From the NCBI GenBank assembly GCA_026745465.1, contig JACYXH010000216.1, forward strand, positions 8,571,676 through 8,635,675: a DNA stretch of 64,000 nucleotides, given 5' to 3'. Below, piece after piece: positions 12,511 through 58,171 of this stretch (position 1 is the stretch's first letter; every line of letters begins with the position of its first letter). Below the pieces are notes generated by a model that saw only the letters and a program-made list of their open reading frames with translations, did no database searches and was not told where the DNA came from. This DNA comes from Lota lota (taxonomy: Eukaryota > Chordata > Actinopteri > Gadiformes > Lotidae). Both the position numbers and the translations under genes were made by a program.

Positions 12511-13100
12511 TGCCCACCAGCATCCTTCTGACTTGGTCGAGCACTCCGACTGATACACCCCCCTCCCCCTCACCCCCCTCCCCTCACAAGCACTTAACCA
12601 AAGTCACGGCTAATAGCGAACGAACATCCCTGGAAAGGAAATATTATTTTTTTTCCTTTTTTAGCGCTCCACCAGAAATATCCTTACTCGTCAGATCTTC
12701 AGTCGGCAATATTCTCCAAATATGCCCGAAAAAAAAAAGAAAAGGATCTACGGATTTGAGTTGGCGTGAAAGAAGTCTAACATTTCGTAGTATCGCTTCG
12801 GAAAAACTAGTTGAGAAAAAAACAAAACACATCCACAGTTCCAACTCAGCTCACAACTCTCGTTCACTCTCGCATTCAATTGAATAGAACTCCTCGCATG
12901 TGATCCTCTCCTTCTCTGTTGGCGCTGTCCGTCACTCTCGGGTGCTGAGCGCAGAAGTGATCCCGGATGCAACAACCGCGGCGTAGGAGCTCCTCAGTGG
13001 CTTTCACTGCGCTCCATTGTTCCATTTACTGAGATGAATACACGGGATGCGCTGTTATCCTTCCTAACTCCCCGTCCTCCTCCCCCTCCACTCCCCCAAC
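12511..13100 (-). promoter_or_regulatory. Putative syt3 5' UTR and promoter region
   Basis: The 600 bases upstream of the syt3 start codon on the minus strand include a more GC- and CpG-rich patch at about 12890-13010, unlike the AT-rich DNA further out. This is the expected place for the 5' UTR and promoter. I see no clear TATA box and cannot place the transcription start; another non-coding exon could lie further upstream. Confidence 0.35.
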
Positions 13101-15106
13101 CTTACCCAAAGTGTCCCATTTACACTAGGAGTGGTCTTAGTCTCAGATGTTTGCCTCTGTGTTTACGTGATCGCAATCTAAATATATAATCGATTTTGAT
13201 TCGGGAATAGTTTTGAATCGAAAAACGATTTTGATTCGAAACGTGACCTCAACCGTGAAAATAACCAAATTGATTTTTTTTTCTCTATAAAACCATACTA
13301 TTCTGGTCCAGTTTAGCCCCCCGCCCACCGTGGGAAAAGTGAGACTCACAGAAATTACCCTCTTCACACGTTTTCAGCCACACCTCCTATTTCTAATTGA
13401 AATTAAGCTATTTTGCTGCAAACTTACAGCCTGCTTTGAAAACATTTCGGACAGACTCCAGTAGTGCTCTACATTGGAGACTTCGAATTCGAAAAACAAT
13501 CTGACAGGTGGTGAGATTCGGGAAGATTCCTCAACACTGTATTTTATTGATGGATATGTCCTGCACCATTTTAGGTGCCCAGCCAATATCGGCTTATAAG
13601 ACATTGTTACAAACAAACAAATGATACAGTACACAAGAAGGCCTAGCCAACATTCATAAGTATATACTAGATCAACCTCAAACAATCACAAAATCATAAA
13701 CCGGTCAAATACAAAATTATAATCAGAGATATAATACACTTCTCGCTCAAAGCTAGTTCTAAACTTGTAGCCAAAGCAAAAACTGCCTCTTCAAAAAGCC
13801 CTTTCAGTACATCCCTATTCACTGGACTAAAATAAATCAGGATTTCTAGCTTGCATTTTTTCAAACAAACAATATTTCCTTAGGTCATTATACCTAGGAC
13901 AATAAAATACCAAAGTAAATAAAACTTTGATTAAACCTAAATCCCAAATGATGTGCAAACCTTTAAATCTGCCCATCCCAATTGCCAAATGCAAGGTACC
14001 AGTTCTGACCTGAGCACACAGAGATTTTGTCTTCGTTCTCGATTACGGGTAATGTAAGGTTCAGTATGGTAGTCCGATTTAATTTGGATATAAGTTATAC
14101 GTTTTGTCTTATTCCAGATAAGTCAGTTATAGTGAGCTACAACTGTTGCTGCAACTGAAGCCACTAGATGTTACTAATACATTAACCAGCATTGCAACAG
14201 TGCAGTGGACCTATTAACAAATAAGATAGAAGTCATATTTTTTACTCGTAAATGCCCGAATGTCAATGTGTCTTATACTTATCACCTCCTTTCCACATAT
14301 ATCCCGCCTCCTTTCTCTACATTACATACTCTACATTGGTGTTTCTGTGTGTTTCTGGCCTTACGTGCATTGGCAGTAAAGTTGCAATTCAGGGTTTTTA
14401 GCCTCGGGGTTAATCTCTATTAACACACTGACACATCCCTCTCCTTGCATTACTCTATTTCTTCTCTGCAAGGTGTAGCAAAGCCAGGAGTTGAATGCTG
14501 CTAAGCAGATGTTTGGAACCGCGAGAGAAGGATGAAAACAGCATCCGTGCGGGGCCTGCATGCACGCACTGACCTTTAATGATGGAAGTAATGAAGGACT
14601 TGAAGCAAAGCAAATGTCATGGCGCTGTGGGACAGAAAGCCTGGGTAGATGAGCTAATATACCTGTATCTGCATTGGGAGATGGGTGAATCGAACCGACA
14701 ACCCCTCAGATAGCTATATTAGTATAAACACCCCCAATGAACCCCCTGCACTGATTCAACTCTAATAATAATTACATCTGCAGATTGTAACTTTGGAAAG
14801 CATTGCATGTGCACATGACATTTTCCCAGTACACTTGTAATTGTGTTTGCATGTGTTTATAACTGTGTGAGTTACTTTTAACCAAAGTGAACTCACAAGA
14901 TGTGCCTCTGCTGCACATCATTTTGACCATGTTTGCTGATGGGATGTTTCCTTAATGTATTTTTAAATGTATTTTTTCAACTGTGAGGTTAATGAAAAAA
15001 AAATCCACTGCCACAGAGACTCACCCACAGTCCATGCCAGCACAGCTGCTTAGGGGGAACACAGAAGCTCTGTCTCCTCTGCACACAGGCCAGACTCACT
15101 CGGATC

Positions 15107-15287
<181 letters not shown>

Positions 15288-15824
15288 ATATTAATACAAA
15301 TAAAGGCAATACCCAATTACTTGAGGAAATAAACAATTAATAAAATGAGAGAAACAGGAGACAACGATACTGAAGGCCATGCAGAGGCATAAAGGGCAGG
15401 ACAAAAGTGAGGTTTTAGAGGAAAGGAATACAGACAGTGAGCAAACGCGAGTCTTTGAAGGCCTTGGCATTTGACAGCAGGGGAGAAAGTCTGAATTCAT
15501 TTAGCATTCATGCACAATACAGCTGTCTGGAGCTCAGGTCTTGTTTGAAAGCAGTCGTTTGCATTTATATTGGTCGTCAATGACGACCTCAGCCTGTAAA
15601 ATAGTGTAAACCTTTTTTTAGGTAAGTGCTATGTCTACCAATATAGTAATTTATTTTGAAGGGTGAAGCAACAAGTCAGGGATTGATGACTGTTGTGCTA
15701 GGCCAATCCCTGTTGGTTGAAATGAAAAAGGTTTCTGTCACAAAGTTGAATCATATCTTTATCTCTCTCTGATGTTATGGGTAATACTCCTTTTTGTTTC
15801 ATAATTTATGTTTAATCGCTGGTA

Positions 15825-15964
15825 TACTTCTCGCTCTTGCTGTTGCTGTTGCTGTTGCTCTCGCTCTTGCTGTTGCTCTTCCTCTCCTCTCCTCTCCTCT
15901 CCTCTCCTCTCCTCTCCTCTCCTCTCCTCTCCTCTCCTCTCCTCTCCTCTCCTCTCCTCTCCTC
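15825..15964. repeat. Compound (TTGCTG)n / (CCTCT)n microsatellite
   Basis: A short hexanucleotide TTGCTG/TCGCTC stretch runs straight into about 16 copies of CCTCT (15880-15964). Confidence 0.95.
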
Positions 15965-17040
15965 ATGCTTTCTCCCTTGCACCTGGCCTCACAGTGAGTG
16001 GAGCAGGAATCCTTTATTAACTGAGTCTCCTGACTGACCTCACACAGTGGCTTGACCAACCTCCATTACTGTTCCTTACTGTTAGTTGCAGGTGGAGTAG
16101 CCATTCTGCTTCTTGCCGAAGTCTTTTATCTGAAATATACTACTCCAATTTAATGTATATTGTGGCAAAGAGGGCTGGGCAGGTGCGTGGCCAAGGCATG
16201 GGGCTGTAGTTGAGGAGCCAGGTGCTGTGTGCTCGATGGAGGAACAGACACAGCTGCAAGAGATGAGCATGATTAACAGAGGTAACATGGTACGAGAGAA
16301 CCATTTTGTTTGCTTGTGGAGTTCTCGTGTGGATCTCTTTTAGGTCAAATAAAACTTGTTCTGCAACAAACCAAACTGGTCTCTGATTCTACAAACATAA
16401 ATTGTGGCATTATACAATGCGGTACATGTATAATTTCTTTGCAGCACAATAATTATTTCTGCCATTGTTTTTGCGGTTTGTACAACAGTACATACAATAC
16501 TACCTAAAATTTTACTACCTAGAAATGGCACATTGCATTAGAAATAACACAATGTAATAACTAATATGAAATAAAAACAAACTGCTGATGCTTTTGGATG
16601 GTCCTCTGCAGGACTTCAATGCTAATATTGACCTTGTTTTTACCGATTGTTGTGCTTTTCATTCAGTCAAAATCATAACTAAAGATGTCGCCTTTAATCA
16701 TTTCCGAAAAAAAAACTCCCAGGAGACCGCCTGTTTGCTCTGACCTTCAGCCAAATCCAATCCATGATCAATTATCCCTCCCCATACCCGTACTGTAGAC
16801 TCCGCTTCTACAGACAATGTGGCCACTCAATAAAGGTTGAGCATGTGCAGTTTGTCTCTCAGAGCTACTGCGCTCTGTGCCCCCCTCCTCCATTCTATTC
16901 TACATTGAACCCAATGACATATCTACTTTGCACAGTACGAAAAAGGTAACACAAAAAATGTGTGAATGACTTTTGACTTGTTAGATAGAGTTCCTGCAAA
17001 GTGTGAAAACCACATGCATGCACGTGTACTCACATGTGTA

Positions 17041-17098
17041 CACACACACACTCCCACACAACCCCCCCCCCCCCCCCACACACACACACACACACACG
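17041..17098. repeat. (CA)n - C15 - (CA)n compound repeat
   Basis: Two CA runs separated by a run of about 15 C. Confidence 0.93.
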
Positions 17099-17629
17099 AA
17101 ACGGCATCTTCAGAATGTGTCCTACAAATTAATTCTCCTGCACAACAGCTGAGTGAGTTGTTTTTTGTTTTGTATCTCACATGACCTGGTGACTAAATCT
17201 GCATGTTTACATTCTTATGAGGTAATGATATAATTTTAGAGTTCATCATCTCTCTTTCAGATCAGTTTCCATGGTGATAGCAAAGTACATTCTGAGCATT
17301 CTGATAATTAAAATAAATGAAGCTATTTCAGACTGAAGGGCCTGTCCACAGATTGTCTAGCATGATTTTAGAGTGTAGACACCTTTTGTGGCGGTTAATC
17401 CCTGCCACACGCCACCTAGGTGGCATTTCTGGGCTCCTCAGATGACCCTTCTCCGGCTTAATCCTGTAATGATCTAGCAGGGATATTTTGGAAGTTAACA
17501 GGGCAAATTGTCAATCGTTTGAAAAGATACTGCGCCAGGGAAAAAGACAGATGGATTCAACCCTCAACCTCATATAGCCTAGTGAAGAAGCGCTTATGAT
17601 CTTTCCCCAAAACATCCTATGTATTGAAA

Positions 17630-18145
17630 GCCCTAACCTTAACCCTAGAACCAAAAAGCAAACCCTAATGCCTGACCCTTATTGGAAACCCTAACCCTAA
17701 CACCAAACCCTGAACCAAAAACCAAACCATAAAACCTGACCCAAAGAAACCACTCACCTTTACCCTAACCCTGATCCAAAAACTAAACCATAACACCCAA
17801 AACCAAACCCTAGAACCTAGCTCTAAGGAAACCCTATTACCAAACCCTGGAACCAATATTCAAACCCTAAATATGACCCTAATAGGAAAGCCTAACCTTG
17901 ATACAAAACCCTAGAACCAAAAACCAAACCCTAAAATCGGACCCAAAGGAACCCCTTACCCTAAAACCAAATCCTAGAACCAAAAAGGAAACCCTAAAAC
18001 CTGACCCTAATAGGAAGCCCTAGCCCTAGTACTAAACCCTAGAACTAAAACCAAACCCTAGAACCAAAACCGAACCTTGAAACCTAACCCAATTAGGAAA
18101 CCCTAACCCTAAAACCAAACCCTAGAACCAAAAACCAAACTCAAA
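17630..18145. repeat. Telomere-like minisatellite, unit about 65 bp with CCCTAA cores
   Basis: A degenerate tandem array. A typical unit contains AACCCTAACCCTAAAACC, CCCTAGAACCAAAAACC and TGACCCTAATAGGA blocks in that order. CCCTAA is the C-strand of the vertebrate telomere repeat, but it is embedded in a longer unit and never forms a long pure run. Best described as an interstitial, strongly decayed telomere-related minisatellite. Confidence 0.85.
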
Positions 18146-18339
18146 CCTTAAAAGAAAGTGCACTTACTCGCACACACACACACACACACCTCCCACTCAT
18201 AAAGCTATCAAGCATTTGCTGTGATGTAGGACTGAATGATATTAAGGACAATTATATTCAGTCACACCCTAACCCACAACCAAAAAAAGACAACACAAAC
18301 CTATTTCAGGGGACTCAAAGAGTATTGAAAAGCGCTCCT

Positions 18340-20030
18340 AGACACACCTTAAACTTGCAGACAAAGGCTCTAAAATAGTAATCTTAGACGCCCAACCATA
18401 TCTCTTAGAAGCACACAGACAATTAGCCAACCCACTACATTACAGACCCATGCGGAAACCCCTACATTTGGCCACGCAACATGAAATGCTCAACAAGTTT
18501 ACTGATCTTCACAAAGTTAAATCCAGTCCGCGGTTCTCCGTCACCCAGACCCTGACAGGCCCAACAGTCACCTGTTGAAACGATTGCCCATCAGCCTGCG
18601 CAATGATGACTTTGTTATCAATAACAAGCATTATCTGCTAACACAAGCAAAAATGTGCCTCCAGCTACGCCAACATCTACATGGCTGGATTTGAGCACAC
18701 AATCTTGCAAAAAATGCCAATTCTTTCCACAGGTGTACTTGCGGTTCCTGGACGACGTCTTCTGGGTCCGGCTACACAGTTTAATTCAGTTACACATACT
18801 CAATACACACCATCCCACTATTAAGGTTAAATACACACAGCATGCACAACACATAGACTTTTAATAAACCACAGTGTTCTTTCCACACACAAACGCACCA
18901 GACATATTCCTATACACCAAGGTCTTCCTCAAACCCACGGACACACACACCAGTTTTCACCCCAAGCACACATGTTCGGGCATCATTAAGTCACAAATCA
19001 TCCATTTTCACGGACTCTGCACAGAGGAGGCAAACATGTAGACGGCAATCAAGACCCTATTCAGGATCATGAGGGGCAGGGGGAATACAAAGCGGATCCT
19101 ACGTACCATCAAGTCCGGCACGCTGGCGGAGCTGGGGCCCAGATCCTCTACAGGAGGCCCCCCACCATCCCTCTCCCCATCTCAGATCTCTGCCTGTTTG
19201 GGATTCCCACACCTTCCCCGGCCCTCACCATAACCAATTGCCCGTCCACATGTCTCAACCTAACCACTCACCACCCATTATGTCTTACCTAAACCATTCT
19301 CCACCCACAGCCTCTTATCTTATTCAGCTCTAACTCACCACGGCTCTCCTTAACAGGTCTTCACCCGCAGCGTCTCATTTCCACTGACCTTTGGCTTCTG
19401 CTGTGGACCCCCACATACCCCCTAACCATAACTGGCTTCCCTCCTATGCTTCACCTTAGCCGGCCCCCCTCCCTCACCGGAGGGGTGGGCACAGCGTCCA
19501 CCCCCAACGATGGGCTGGTTGAGGGGGTGGTGGGCTTCCACTAGGAGTGCCTGGATCCCTGAGTCAGGTCATCTTCCCCAACAGGTTCCCTGAGGGGGAC
19601 CCTGACATCAGGAGTGAAGACTATCATGGGCAACAACCACAATCACACATCATACCGCTCATCAGCACATTCTCCCACAATATCATATACATACACTCCA
19701 AACTGAAACATGCCTTCACACGAACACAACACAACCATCCAATTCTCCAGAACAACTACATTACATCTGCTTACTGCAAGAACTGGAACATGCAAGATAT
19801 CCTGGTAAGGGCCCGCTTCTTCACAAAAATCTGAAGCACCCCTTCTCCACACCAGAGCCACTTTAAGCAGACGGCGGTCATCCTGAACCAGCACGCCTCC
19901 ACCTCTAGCCTCATCCTGCACAACCTCGGTATACGCAACAAAAACATAATTTACGCCATCACATGCTCCCGACCGCAACATCATTTATGTTGGCGAGACA
20001 AAACACCAGACTCAAACAACATACGTATAT
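18340..20030 (+). mobile_element. Decayed Penelope-like retroelement (reverse transcriptase plus GIY-YIG)
   Basis: Successive peptides on the plus strand match the Penelope-like element plan, in different frames. They are ADKGSKIVILD and EAHRQLANP (18354-18455), FVINNKHYLLTQ (about 18610), ASSYANIYMAGFE (18657-18695), the catalytic motif YLRFLDDVFWV (18733-18768), HPTIKVKYTQHAQHIDF (18811-18861), FLKPTDTHTSFHPKHT with GIIKSQIIHFHGLC (18920-19030), HIIPLISTFSHN through DILVRARF (19650-19823), and the endonuclease motif IIYAITC plus IIYVGET (19945-20005). Several frameshifts, a lost block between the KHYLLTQ and SYANIYM motifs, and internal stops show it is dead. About 550 nt separate the thumb region from the HIIPLIS block, either a natural linker or an insertion. 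Canonical GIY-YIG-bearing group; clade not resolved. Confidence 0.85.
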
Positions 20031-20039
20031 TTACAAAGC

Positions 20040-22154
20040 ACATATGCACACCATGTCTTAGAGGCTTTCAACCTCTTATTACTTCATTTATTCTCGTTGC
20101 AGATTTATTTCGCCATGCAAGTATGAATGTGGATGTGCATGCAACAGATTAAAGGCTTTATTGTATTTATTTTATTCATGCTATTTATATTGTTATTTAT
20201 TCCAGCACTTATCCTCAAGCACTTACTGTACCTTATTTATTCTTTTTGTGTTTTAATACTTTAGCCTTTTTATTTTCTCTGGGCTTTTATCACATTAACC
20301 TTTAATTTTACTCATTGGATCATTTTTATTATGCCTTTTATTCTTATTTCTCATTGTTTCACCATCATTTAGAACATTTATTTATTTATTTATTTATAGA
20401 ACATGATATATTATGTGTGAGAATGTATGTCTAAATGCATCCCTCCTAACCTGATTATTTAATGTGACTGCTCTTTTGTAATTGTATTTATTCCATTATT
20501 TTATCAGATATCTACATGGTTGTTTTACACAGGACTATCCTGCCGCTAGATTCCCCTTAATTCTACAAACTGCACCTTTAAACAAATACATCTTCTGAAT
20601 TATTAAGTTCAATGCATATCCTCCAGCAAAATAAAGAAATTTAAGAGGCAGACAAACAGATGTGAAAGAAGTTTGAATGTGTGTTGCTTGGTATTCTACA
20701 TAGAAGACGGCTGCAAGCTATGTTTCTAAGATGTGACCATTTGGTAAATTGTATATTTTCTTCATGAGGGTACGGAAAGCGTATGACGGCCAATGTCCCT
20801 TCTAGATGCAGATAAGTAGGCTACTAGATGCCCAGACATACCAGCTGCCATATAGACAGGGGATGATCTGGCTTCCAGAGATCTTTCCTTCCCCATTGAA
20901 CAGCAAAAGAGGACATAAGTGATGTCAATGAACACATGATCAAAGCAGTAGGTTTTAGTAAATGACAATAGACACTTTTCATGGAGGCATCATCGAAGGA
21001 CAAACACAGATGTCACTCATAACACAAATTATGGTTCTGCTCTCCAATGTTCCAGGGCACAGGTAGTAGACTAAACTAGTGAAGATAACACACATTGACC
21101 ATGACCCAATCTTCTTTTTACATTTACTGCTTTAAACAAAATCCAGTCAGACTATGCTGAATGTAAACTGCAGCTTTAGACTAGCGTAACGCACAGTGAT
21201 TTCTAATGGACACGTGACACGTTTGAACAGTGGTATGGTGGTCGCTTTTTGACATAGAATACTCATTTAGTAATACTTTCACTAAATAAAAAATACCTGA
21301 TTTTAGAAAAGATTTGCTGTTTATTCACCCCTGGCAGATATTGAAGGTAACAGGCAGTGGGAACTTTTGGAAGGTACAATTCTTGACTGTGATCGACACG
21401 AAACTTAACGTTGACGTTATCGAACACTTGCAATTTGTACAAAATGCCTGCAAAGACTATATTTTATGTGGCCAGAGCTAGAAACCTAGGGTTTTTGGTG
21501 GATATTGATTGAAAACAAACCTGTACAAAACAAAAGATGACACAGGAGGAGGACCATTGGTGAACAGCACCCCGGCCTGTCAGGCATACTTTATTATTCC
21601 CCAATATTGAGGAAGGCTTTAGCTCAGTGATGAACAATCCAGACCACCTCTCTCTCTTTAGGGAATTCAAGCCTCTTCCCTCAGGTACACAGGCTGCTAA
21701 TGGCAAGCTACACTATCTGTGGTTCCAACTCCAAGAAACATCCACCTGCAAGGTACATAAGCATATGTTGTACAAAAGCATGCATATTATATATTATATA
21801 TACACACAAGCACCCCCTCCCCCTCCCCCCACACACACAAACACACACAAAAGTAGAAACACACACACACACACACACACACACTAATGCAAACAAGCAC
21901 AGTTTAACCTTTATGAAATATTAAATATTAGGAGAACTGTTAACCACAGGAAGCCTCAGTGTGGCTTCTGAGCTGTACACGTGTGTGCGGTATGCGTGTG
22001 CAGCATGCTTGTGCATGTGGTTTTTAATATTGGCTTCTAACTGCATACAGTTGATAACAATGACAACAAGGAGATTGAAACAAATAGTTGTTGATTCATT
22101 CATTTTATCATGGACACAGCAGCCGCACTCAAGTAGAGTTTTTATTATTATATA

Positions 22155-22185
<31 letters not shown>

Positions 22186-23200
22186 CATATCACATAATAC
22201 ATAATATAGTATTATATTATGTGCTGACGCCTACACCGGGTTCTAATCACTTCACCATTACAATCCCCATAACACTGGTATTACTACTTTCAGCGTCTCT
22301 GTGCTTGACAGTGGGAAATATAGTAGGCTACTTGTTCTTATGTTATACTTCCCTCTGGTGGTAGAAATCTGTTTTCAAGTTCATAACCAAATGTATTTGA
22401 TGGTGAGTAAGCAGATATTCTGCCAAATTTGCCCAAAATTTGTGAAATATTGCTTTCAAATATTTAACAAGGAAGAAACTAGACTCGGTGATAGCCGCTG
22501 CTTTGTAAACGATAAACAATGGCCCTGCTTAAAGTTTGGCTCTGCCAGAGAATGTCAAACGTTTTTAAAGCTTGTGGTCAGATAGTGTCTCTGTCACCCG
22601 ATAAATTCCTCATGGGAAAATAACAGCTGGCCAAAAGATGTGCCAAACACCATAAGGAGCACCTCGGTGTCTTGGCTCTGCCAAAAACCAGGGGAAAGTA
22701 AAGATTTTAATGACTTTGTAGTAGCTCGGATTAAACCTGCATATTGAAAACATTGTAATTTGATGAAAACACAAAATCAGGGCTTTAAATTATTATAATG
22801 CTAGTCCAGACCTTTTTTGTGGACAAATGTAAATAATAATTCTAATTATATTTGGTTATAAATGTTTTTCATGTTTTTTCTATTGTTGGCTCATTGTGGG
22901 GGCTTTGAAATAGGGGTGACAAAAAACATGAACTCAGTTCCATTTAAAATGATTTAATCTATAAATCATGGAGGATTCTCCAAAACTCCAACCTGATGTT
23001 GAAACCCTGTGGTTGAATAGCGGCTGTGTTGCCTGAGAACTGAGGACGTGTCAGTGAGACATCTGGAGAGAATTATAGTACAACCAAAGACCCGCACCAA
23101 TAGGGTACTGGGAAGAGTTTCCTTTTTAAACAGTGACTCTCTTTGAACTCTCTTCATTTCCTATTCTCAGTGCTCCGAACGAAATAGACACAACATCGTG
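20040..23200. other. Intergenic DNA upstream of olfml1
   Basis: AT-rich sequence without credible exons. About 20040-20640, ending near AATAAAG, could be the 3' part of the Penelope-like element, but I see no clear terminus. Short CA and AT microsatellites occur at 21830-21885 and 22153-22187. Confidence 0.5.
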
Positions 23201-23227
23201 AAGTGTGCATGATATGTGTGTATGGCT

Positions 23228-23309
23228 GAGAGAGAGAAAGAGAGAGGGAGAGGGAGAGGGAGAGGGAGAGGGAGAGGGAGAAAGAGAGGGAGAGAGAGGG
23301 AGAGGGAGA

Positions 23310-23348
<39 letters not shown>
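23228..23348. repeat. (GA)n / GGGAGA purine repeat upstream of olfml1
   Basis: GGGAGA units pass into pure GA over 120 nt, ending about 275 nt before the olfml1 start codon. Confidence 0.93.
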
Positions 23349-23349
<1 letters not shown>

Positions 23350-23434
23350 AGGGTCAGACATTGGGAGGAACCGGTGATAAGGTTCATCTAGATCTAGGCC
23401 CACTGGAGCCAAAACAGAAAAACGCAGAACGTTC

Positions 23435-23476
23435 TGCAACGCCTACCATTACAAAACTGTAATGGTAGGCGTTGCA
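23435..23476. repeat. Perfect 19-bp inverted repeat with 4-nt loop
   Basis: Arm tgcaacgcctaccattaca (23435-23453), loop aaac, then its exact reverse complement (23458-23476). It lies about 150 nt upstream of the olfml1 ATG, so it sits in the promoter or the 5' UTR. Confidence 0.97.
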
Positions 23477-23624
23477 CAAGAGACTGTTTAGAGCTGCGCA
23501 GAGTTTGACAAGCTGCAGACACAGGAAGTACAACCTTTACCACTGTGGAAGGATAGCTTGGAGACACACTGCAGTGCCAGGAATAGCAGCCAGTCACACA
23601 AGTGTAGTTTCAGAGCCATCAAAG

Positions 23625-27857
<4,233 letters not shown>

Positions 27858-28045
27858 TCTCATCGATATGTGTGCTACACGACCATTCTGTGTACTACTA
27901 CTTCTAACATTGTGTTAGAAGAACATGTTATTCTACTAGGAGGAATACAAGAAGAATTGTCTTGAACTATGTCTATGTAGAAGACAGCAATAGGCCTACT
28001 TATTCTCCACTTCATTCTGTAGGCATATTTTGTTACCTACACTTC

Positions 28046-28051
28046 AATAAA
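28046..28051 (+). terminator. olfml1 polyadenylation signal AATAAA
   Basis: Canonical AATAAA 189 nt after the olfml1 stop codon, followed within 40 nt by T-rich sequence. It is the first such hexamer after the stop, giving a short 3' UTR. Confidence 0.75.
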
Positions 28052-28199
28052 GTTCTTCATCGTTTTTGTATGTCATTTTATATCTCTCGTGTATATTTAT
28101 ATTTTATAGGTTATGTGTTATGGGTTATGTTATTTGTTATGTATTTGGGGAATGGCATTTGATCGACTTGAAATCATCCACTAAATATTCGTAATCATT

Positions 28200-28456
28200 G
28201 TAAGCACTGACGTAAGCGGCATAGCTGATTCGCTCATTCATGTTGGTGACCAATCCCTGCGGTCACATCCATAGCGGTAACAGATGTATTGGTCAATCCC
28301 GCCCATTTTCGGTTGACTATGACGCAAGTAAAGAGGCGCGGCATGTTTGAATGTTGACAGGAGTAGCTCGCGTGGACAAAAGTAGCGACCAAGGCGTTTA
28401 TCCGTTTAGCACTTGTCCATACATTCATACTTGAAAGTGGCCTATTCAACTCTACA
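28200..28456 (+). promoter_or_regulatory. Putative promoter and 5' UTR of the TBC-domain gene
   Basis: Only about 400 nt separate the olfml1 polyadenylation signal from the next start codon, so the promoter is compact. Visible elements are CRE-like TGACGTAA (28208-28215), CCAAT (28250-28254), an inverted CCAAT (ATTGG, 28288-28292), a GC box CCCGCCC (28298-28304) and a second CRE-like TGACGCAA (28320-28327), followed by CpG-bearing sequence. No TATA box is seen. Assignment rests on position and motif spelling only. Confidence 0.45.

Positions 28457-58171
<29,715 letters not shown>

Noticed and set aside
14680..14715. tRNA B-box-like string on the minus strand (GGTTCGATTC)
   Set aside because: No A box at the proper distance, no acceptor or T-stem pairing; probably a chance match or very old SINE debris.
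17630..18145. A true chromosome end
   Set aside because: The CCCTAA motifs are embedded in a 65-bp degenerate unit and genes continue on both sides, so this is interstitial.
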